Shown here one piece after another: positions 59,100 through 64,000 of a stretch of DNA of 64,000 bases. Source of the stretch: Chryseobacterium aquifrigidense (GTDB lineage: Bacteria > Bacteroidota > Bacteroidia > Flavobacteriales > Weeksellaceae); NCBI RefSeq assembly GCF_006716485.1, contig NZ_VFPD01000002.1:1-64000 (forward strand), read 5' to 3'. How positions within the stretch are numbered: the stretch's first letter is position 1; each line of letters begins with the position of its first letter. The notes beneath the pieces were generated by a model. It was given only the letters and a program-made list of their open reading frames with translations. It was not told the DNA's origin and did no database searches. A program made the translations under genes and the position numbers.

Positions 59100-60953
59100 A
59101 TGAAAACAAAACTATTCTCAATGGCTGTTGTAATGAGCTGCTTTCTTGGAGCTCAGACAAAAAAAGTACTTTTTATCGGAATTGACGGTTGTCGTGCAGA
59201 CGTCATGATGTCTACGCCTACTCCAAACATTCAAAACCTTATCAGTCAGTCAATCTATTCTGTTGACGGTCTTTGTGCTGCCACTACCTGGAGCGGAAAC
59301 GGCTGGAGTACTATGCTTACCGGAGTATGGCACACCAAACACAATGTTCAGGACAATAATTTCACCAGTCCGAACTATGTCAATTATCCTGATTTTATTA
59401 CGAGAGCAGAGAATTACAACTCTAATTTAAGAACAATTTCTTTGGCTCACTGGTCACCCATCAACGATAAAATTATCCAAAACGCTGATGTGAAAACCAA
59501 TCTTTCTACAGATCTTGCCGTAAAAAATGCAGCCGTTACAGCTTTGCAAAATGATAATCCGGATATTCTCTTTGTAGATTTTGACGATGTAGACCACGCA
59601 GGACATTCTTACGGATTCTCATCAGGTATTCCTCAATATGTCTCTTCTATTAAAACTACAGACACTTATGTAGGAGAGATTGTTGCCGCTATGAAAAGCA
59701 GACCTTCTTATAACAATGAAGATTGGTTGGTCGTTTTGACTACAGATCATGGAGCGGTAGACAGTTCTCATGGCGGCGGAAACCTTTCTGAAAGAAATAT
59801 TTTTACGGTGTATTCCAATCCGGGATTTACTCCACAGCAGATCAGTAAAACGGTACTGGAATCCAATAAAACATTTAATCAGTTGAATTTTCCGGCAGGA
59901 ACGTATGCAAAACCGACAAACCAGACTCCTTTTAATTTTGGAGCAAATCAGGATTTTACGATTGAATTTTGGGTAAAGCCCAATGCATCTTATTCCAGTG
60001 ATCCGGTAATGATCAGCAATAAAAACTGGGCTAACGGGAAAAATAAAGGATTCGTTTTCTCAGGATATTCCGGGCAGACTTTCAAGATGAATATTGGTGA
60101 CGGAACGAACAGAATTGATCTTGTTGGCGGAAAAGTAGAAACCAATAAATGGAAACATATTGCTGCGAGCTTTGACAGAGATGGCCTTGTAACTTTATAT
60201 GAAGATGGTGTTCCGGTAACTTTTGCTAAAATGAATACCATTGGAAATATTGATTCCGGGCTTCCTTTAACTTTAAATCAGGATGGTACGAATGCTTATG
60301 GAATTAATCTCGCGGCTTCTTATAAAGATATAAGAATATGGAAGTCTGCTCTTCCAAATGATGTGATTGTGAATTGGGCTAATCAGGATATTACCTCTTC
60401 ACATCCTTATTATTCTCAACTAATAGCCAATTGGAAATGTAACGGAACTTCAGGAAATACATTGACGGATTCAGGTCCAAATACTAATAATATGACTGTA
60501 ACTGGTTCGCCAACGTATAATGCCAATACAGTGAACAATTTTAAGGTATATGATTACACCTCAACGACAAGAGAAACAGATCATTTCCCAACGGTATTGA
60601 ACTGGCTTTGTATTCCGGTGCAGTCTTCGTGGGGAATTGACGGAGTGAACAGAATTCCGGTATGTTCCAAAGAAATATTATCAGCAAAAGAAACGAAAGT
60701 AATCGCTGAAGATTTTAAAATGTATCCCAATCCTGTTTCAACATTCATTGGAATCCAGTATCAATCTGAAGATAAGGAAATTAAAGCAGCAATCATTGAC
60801 AGTAAAGGAGTGCATATTTCAACCTCAAATTTTCAGTCATCAAGAGGTTTTTATGATGAAAAAATTAATATCGGGAATCTTCCGGCTGGAGTATATTTCC
60901 TTACAATTACCGGAAGCAGAAATTCACTGACAAGGACTTTTATCAAGAAATAA
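59100..60953 (+). CDS. Secreted alkaline-phosphatase-fold phosphodiesterase with LamG domain and T9SS tail
   Basis: 617 residues. Signal peptide MKTKLFSMAVVMSCFLGAQ. The catalytic domain (about 20-260) is of the type I phosphodiesterase/nucleotide pyrophosphatase class: metal Asp in LFIGIDGCRAD, the nucleophile region AATTWSGNGWSTMLTG, VDFDDVDHAGHS and TTDHGAVDSSHGGG. A LamG/concanavalin-like domain follows (about 265-440), then a C-terminal type IX sorting domain (MYPNPVSTFIGIQYQ ... LTRTFIKK). It is secreted or attached to the surface and may release phosphonate or phosphate groups from polymers or lipids. It is adjacent to the phosphonate operon and on the same strand. Confidence 0.9.
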   Translation: MKTKLFSMAVVMSCFLGAQTKKVLFIGIDGCRADVMMSTPTPNIQNLISQSIYSVDGLCAATTWSGNGWSTMLTGVWHTKHNVQDNNFTSPNYVNYPDFITRAENYNSNLRTISLAHWSPINDKIIQNADVKTNLSTDLAVKNAAVTALQNDNPDILFVDFDDVDHAGHSYGFSSGIPQYVSSIKTTDTYVGEIVAAMKSRPSYNNEDWLVVLTTDHGAVDSSHGGGNLSERNIFTVYSNPGFTPQQISKTVLESNKTFNQLNFPAGTYAKPTNQTPFNFGANQDFTIEFWVKPNASYSSDPVMISNKNWANGKNKGFVFSGYSGQTFKMNIGDGTNRIDLVGGKVETNKWKHIAASFDRDGLVTLYEDGVPVTFAKMNTIGNIDSGLPLTLNQDGTNAYGINLAASYKDIRIWKSALPNDVIVNWANQDITSSHPYYSQLIANWKCNGTSGNTLTDSGPNTNNMTVTGSPTYNANTVNNFKVYDYTSTTRETDHFPTVLNWLCIPVQSSWGIDGVNRIPVCSKEILSAKETKVIAEDFKMYPNPVSTFIGIQYQSEDKEIKAAIIDSKGVHISTSNFQSSRGFYDEKINIGNLPAGVYFLTITGSRNSLTRTFIKK

Positions 60954-60981
60954 AACAGTAAAACAATTAGATTTACATTTG

Positions 60982-61026
60982 ATATTAGAACAAGGATATT
61001 CCTATCCGAGTTCTAATATTTTTTTG
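60982..61026 (+). terminator. Intrinsic terminator after the secreted phosphodiesterase
   Basis: ATATTAGAAC / GTTCTAATAT, an 18-nt loop region containing a further AGGATATTCCT palindrome, then a T7 tract. Confidence 0.85.
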
Positions 61027-61027
61027 T

Positions 61028-61513
61028 TTATGTATTGAAAATCAACTCCATTCTGACATCTGCACGGTCGTACTCAGCATGACCGACAGGGGTATGGATA
61101 AAGCCTAATTTTTCATAAAGTTTTATGGCGGGAACCAGAATAGAGTTGGTGACTAAAAAGACTTTTTCTGCATTGAGTTCTCTTGCTTTTTCTACTAAAG
61201 TTTTTCCCAGCAGATAGCCTAATTTTTTCCCTTGCGCCTTAGGGCTTACCGCCATCTTTGAAAGCTCAAAAGTAAGAGGATGATCTTCCGTTTTTACTAA
61301 TGCACAAGTTCCTACCGCTTCTCCATCCAGCAAAGCAAAGACAATGTGTCCTTCTTTATTTAAAATCTCCTCTTCCGGATGATCCAGCAGCTTATAATCA
61401 CCTGCTTCCATTACAAAAAACGTTTTGATCCATTCTTCATTCAAAGCTTTGAAAGCTTCTTTATACTGAGGTTCATAGGATATAATTTTTACTTCATTTT
61501 TACTATCATTCAT
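61028..61513 (-). CDS. GNAT family N-acetyltransferase
   Basis: 161 residues forming one GNAT domain. The acetyl-CoA block is KMAVSPKAQGKKLGYLLGKTL (V-x-P-x-x-x-G-x-x-L/G), with the C-terminal NSILVPAIKLYEKLGF and an end VRMELIF typical of the fold. The substrate is unknown. The gene lies 14 bp after the MocR-type gene on the same strand, so the two are probably cotranscribed. Confidence 0.9.
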   Translation of the reverse strand: MNDSKNEVKIISYEPQYKEAFKALNEEWIKTFFVMEAGDYKLLDHPEEEILNKEGHIVFALLDGEAVGTCALVKTEDHPLTFELSKMAVSPKAQGKKLGYLLGKTLVEKARELNAEKVFLVTNSILVPAIKLYEKLGFIHTPVGHAEYDRADVRMELIFNT

Positions 61514-61527
61514 CGCTATATGGTTTA

Positions 61528-62943
61528 TTAAATTCTGTTTTTGATCATTTTTCCAAGTTTCTCCAGGTCACTTTCCACTCTGTCTGTCCACTCCAATGCG
61601 TAATTCAGACGCATACAGTTCTGGTACTGATTATATTGTGAAAACATCCTTCCCGGAGCGAAATTAACTTTCTGACTGACCGCTTCATCATACAGGTCTT
61701 CTGTACAAATCCTCTTATCCAGTTCCAGCCAGAGCATAAATCCTCCTTTGGGTTCTGAGATTTTTGTGTTATCCGGAAAATACTCAATCACCGATTTTTG
61801 GATCTGAAGGTAGTTGGCGTACAATTTCTTTCTGAACATTCTCAAATGATGATCATATCTTCCGTGGGCAAGGAAATCTGCAATCACATCAGAAAACAAA
61901 GAAGGTCCGCTCACCGTCTGGACCAGTTTCTGACGGATAATTTTTTCTTTGAACTTTCCGGGAGCGACCCATCCAATCCTAAAACCGGGCGCCAGTGTTT
62001 TTGAAACTGAACCTACCCACATCACAATTCCAGCTTCATCATAAAATTTACATGGTTTCGGTCTTCCGGCTCCGAAATAGATGTTTCCATAGACATCGTC
62101 CTCCACCAAAGGAACATTATATTCCGTAAGCATCCTTACCAGCTCTTTCTTGTTTTCATCGGGCATCTGAAATCCCAGCGGATTATTATAATTCACCACA
62201 AAACAACATGCAGAAAGCTTCGGCAGCACCTTTTTTAACTCATCCAGATCTACTCCGGTAATCGGATGGGTAGGAATTTCCACAGCTTTCAGTCCTAATA
62301 ACTGAATAGCCTGAAGAATTCCGAAGTATACAGGGCTTTCCACCGCTACTGAATCTCCCGGTTGCGTCACGGCCATTAAGCAATTGTAAACGGCATTCAT
62401 CGCTCCGGAAGTAATCACAAGATCATCTTCTGTGATTTTCCCTTCCATGACCATTGACCATTTGGCAATTTCCCGGCGAAGGACTTCGCTTCCCTGTACA
62501 GGTTCATAGTTTGTTCCACTGTCGCTTTTCCTTTTGATCACATCAATCATACATTTCTTCATCTTGGCTACCGGAAGAAGACTTTTGCCCGGAATTCCCA
62601 ATCCAAACTGTGTTATATCTGTTCCTGCAATCACTCCAAATACCTTATCAATAAGATCCTGTGGAGTGTTCTTCCCTTCTGAAACCTTCATTTGAGCCAC
62701 GGAGGGCAGCGCAAGCTTTCGCTGGGAAGTCTGGCTTACATAATATCCATATTTGGGACGTGATTCTACCAGAGAACGGCTTTCCAGTTCCATATAGGCT
62801 TGTTTCACGGTATTCAGGCTTACATTGTATAATTTCTGGGCACTTCTCAGTGAAGGCAGCCTGTCTCCAAACTGCAGGGTTTCGCTTTTAATCTGCTCTG
62901 TGACAGAATTGGCTATTTTAAGGTACAGAACATCTTTAGACAT
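61528..62943 (-). CDS. MocR/PdxR-type regulator (GntR HTH plus aminotransferase fold)
   Basis: 471 residues. An N-terminal GntR winged helix (about 8-75: ADSVTEQIKSETLQFGDRLPSL in outline, LYNVSLNTVKQAYMEL) is joined to a class I aminotransferase fold. The PLP lysine is in VGSVSKTLAPGFRIGW, NYNNPLGFQMPDENK is the PLP-N1 region, and the C-terminal arginine area is MFSQYNQYQNCMRLNYAL. MocR proteins sense PLP or amino compounds and regulate adjacent genes. The close GNAT gene is the nearest candidate target. It could retain aminotransferase activity. Confidence 0.93.
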   Translation of the reverse strand: MSKDVLYLKIANSVTEQIKSETLQFGDRLPSLRSAQKLYNVSLNTVKQAYMELESRSLVESRPKYGYYVSQTSQRKLALPSVAQMKVSEGKNTPQDLIDKVFGVIAGTDITQFGLGIPGKSLLPVAKMKKCMIDVIKRKSDSGTNYEPVQGSEVLRREIAKWSMVMEGKITEDDLVITSGAMNAVYNCLMAVTQPGDSVAVESPVYFGILQAIQLLGLKAVEIPTHPITGVDLDELKKVLPKLSACCFVVNYNNPLGFQMPDENKKELVRMLTEYNVPLVEDDVYGNIYFGAGRPKPCKFYDEAGIVMWVGSVSKTLAPGFRIGWVAPGKFKEKIIRQKLVQTVSGPSLFSDVIADFLAHGRYDHHLRMFRKKLYANYLQIQKSVIEYFPDNTKISEPKGGFMLWLELDKRICTEDLYDEAVSQKVNFAPGRMFSQYNQYQNCMRLNYALEWTDRVESDLEKLGKMIKNRI

Positions 62944-62984
62944 AGAATCCGGGTTTTACGTAAATGTACAATTTTATCCTGTTT

Positions 62985-63353
62985 TTATTGAGGATTCAAC
63001 CAGCTGATCATACTGTTGATACTACTTTTTAACTGTTCCGGATCCTTGAAATTGGGCGTATTATTATTTTTGCAATATCTTTCAGCCTGGGAAGAAAAGT
63101 TTCTTTTTTCTGCTTCTGTCAGTCTGCTTTTATCATAGATTTTAAACGATATATTTTCCTTTTCATCGATGATGAGACTGGCAAAAGCAATGACTTCCCT
63201 ACCATTTTTAGCCAAAAGAAAAGGAAGTCCGAAATTCTGATCTGCTTTCTCCACATGCTGTGTTTCCAGAAAGATGTTTTTCAGCACCAACATGTCTGAT
63301 ACATAAGCCTCAGCATATTGAACCTGCTTCTGATGTTGAGTGATTGTTTCCAT
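62985..63353 (-). CDS. Hypothetical protein, 122 residues
   Basis: No recognised family. The middle (PFLLAKNGREVIAFASLIID, then ISFKIYDKSRLTE) looks like a small alpha-beta domain, and the C-terminus (CKNNNTPNFKDPEQLKSSIN) is helical. There is no signal peptide or membrane segment. A good -7 element lies 20 nt upstream, and coding is supported by normal composition. It is separated from the MocR gene by 41 bp. Confidence 0.7.
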   Translation of the reverse strand: METITQHQKQVQYAEAYVSDMLVLKNIFLETQHVEKADQNFGLPFLLAKNGREVIAFASLIIDEKENISFKIYDKSRLTEAEKRNFSSQAERYCKNNNTPNFKDPEQLKSSINSMISWLNPQ

Positions 63354-63372
63354 ATTTTCTTCTTTAGCTAAA

Positions 63373-63380
63373 CAAAATTA
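63373..63380 (-). promoter_or_regulatory. -7 promoter element of the 122-residue hypothetical gene
   Basis: Minus-strand TAATTTTG fits TAnnTTTG, 19 nt upstream of the ATG at 63353. Confidence 0.5.
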
Positions 63381-63535
63381 TGGAGTATTTAATTTTGGAT
63401 ACAGATACAGAACTATAGAATATTATGGGTACAGATTTTTATCTAACCATTCGTCCTTCCCGCAGATTAAACAGATTATGCAGATTTTATCCTGAATAGT
63501 TTCTCATTCACACCATGAATAATAACATAGGAATA

Positions 63536-63570
63536 AAAAAACAGACTGCTCCTTCTGAAACAGCCTGTTT
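63536..63570 (-). terminator. Terminator of the right-edge gene
   Basis: On the minus strand AAACAG-G-CTG pairs with CAG-T-CTGTTT (one mismatch) and is followed by TTTTATTC. Confidence 0.65.
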
Positions 63571-63592
63571 GCAACTATTTAAAGTTTCATGG

Positions 63593-64000
63593 TTATTGTT
63601 CTGCTTTTTTCAGAGCTTCTCTGATTCCTTCTAATCCGTCTCCAAATTGGGCAAGCAGTGCTACAATCTGGGACATTTTATCATTTTCACCCAATCCTTT
63701 CAGGGTTTTATTTTTGACAAAGGTTTTTTTGATTTCATTCCAGCGTTCAGTTTCTTCTTCTGAAAGAATTTCTATCAGCTCTTTCAGTTTCAGCATATTG
63801 GCTTCAGCTCCTGTTGTCAGCGTCTGAGATTCATTCTGATAGTGATTCAGGACAAGCTGGGTAACTTCATTATCTTTCAGAATAGGCTGTATCTGTGTGA
63901 TCAGTTTATTCATATTACGGTAAGACCCCTGCAGTTTGAATGGGGGTTCATTTCTGTAATCGTCTGACATGGCTGCTGAGGCAATATATTCTTTGTTTAC
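63593..64000 (-). CDS. C-terminus of a large protein, DNA-repair-ATPase (DUF3686)-like
   Basis: The frame is open to the right edge: ten more codons (VNKEYIASAA) precede the internal ATG at 63970, so the real start lies outside. The visible 135 residues contain YRNEPPFKLQGSYRNMNKL and NESQTLTTGAEANMLKLKEL, which I recall from the C-terminal end of very large bacterial proteins annotated as DNA repair ATPases with a DUF3686 region. The end (IVALLAQFGDGLEGIREALK) is helical. The function is unproven and the ATPase core is not in the window. Confidence 0.6.
   Translation of the reverse strand, partial: VNKEYIASAAMSDDYRNEPPFKLQGSYRNMNKLITQIQPILKDNEVTQLVLNHYQNESQTLTTGAEANMLKLKELIEILSEEETERWNEIKKTFVKNKTLKGLGENDKMSQIVALLAQFGDGLEGIREALKKAEQ

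Noticed and set aside
63449..63490. Direct repeats with GCAGATTAAACAGATTATGCAGATT
   Set aside because: Short GCAGATT-like repeats in a 239-bp gap; they may be a dispersed intergenic repeat, but one copy gives no support.

Overview
The window looks like a chromosomal segment of a Flavobacteriia bacterium, most probably Chryseobacterium or a close Weeksellaceae relative. The evidence is low GC, many promoters with the Bacteroidota -7 element TAnnTTTG, a C-terminal type IX secretion sorting domain, TonB receptors of Bacteroidota type, and a division/cell-wall (dcw) cluster in Bacteroidota order. No rRNA, tRNA, CRISPR array, prophage or transposase gene was seen. The identification rests on recognising protein families by eye; no searches were run.

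Layout. 1-3215: end of a DsbD-like thiol-disulfide protein, a DUF2797 protein, a nucleotide-sugar epimerase and a small DUF2795 protein. 3339-6413: secA. 6565-13359: two consecutive pairs of TonB-dependent receptor plus PepSY-type membrane protein, probably ferric-siderophore uptake and reduction. 13439-15785: a ROK sugar kinase, a 217-bp tandem repeat array, and msrA. 15996-19943: an unusual one-TM protein, a small secreted peptide gene, and a TPR histidine kinase/response regulator pair. Palindromes of the form TTACGG-N4-CCGTAA lie at both ends of this locus. 19942-21831: elaA-like acetyltransferase, engB and an alpha/beta hydrolase on the minus strand.

22104-39054 is the dcw cluster: mraZ-rsmH-ftsL-ftsI-murE-mraY-murD-ftsW-murG-murC-ftsQ-ftsA-ftsZ, followed by a YqeY-family gene. 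It makes lipid II precursors and assembles the divisome; murF and ddl are not in it. Several of its intergenic gaps, and the gap before secA, hold arrays of degenerate 7-bp units arranged as inverted arms. This is the most distinctive unexplained structure in the window.

39508-41538: a bacilliredoxin and a GH3-family enzyme. 41774-47161 (minus): an operon-like run of mutL, rhomboid protease, two endonuclease/exonuclease/phosphatase-fold membrane proteins and two lipoproteins. 47476-51161 (minus): a DUF1275 membrane protein with an Usp-like protein, and an OmpR/HisKA two-component system.

51571-60953 looks like an organophosphonate scavenging locus. It has an XRE-cupin regulator, a TonB-dependent receptor, an MFS-like DUF5690 transporter, a phosphonate-associated FAD oxidoreductase, a phosphonatase-like HAD hydrolase, and a secreted phosphodiesterase/alkaline-phosphatase-fold enzyme with a LamG domain and T9SS sorting tail. 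The inferred logic is extracellular release, outer-membrane import, inner-membrane import, oxidation and C-P cleavage. 61028-64000 (minus): a GNAT protein, a MocR-type regulator, a hypothetical protein, and the C-terminus of a large protein resembling the DNA-repair-ATPase (DUF3686-type) family.
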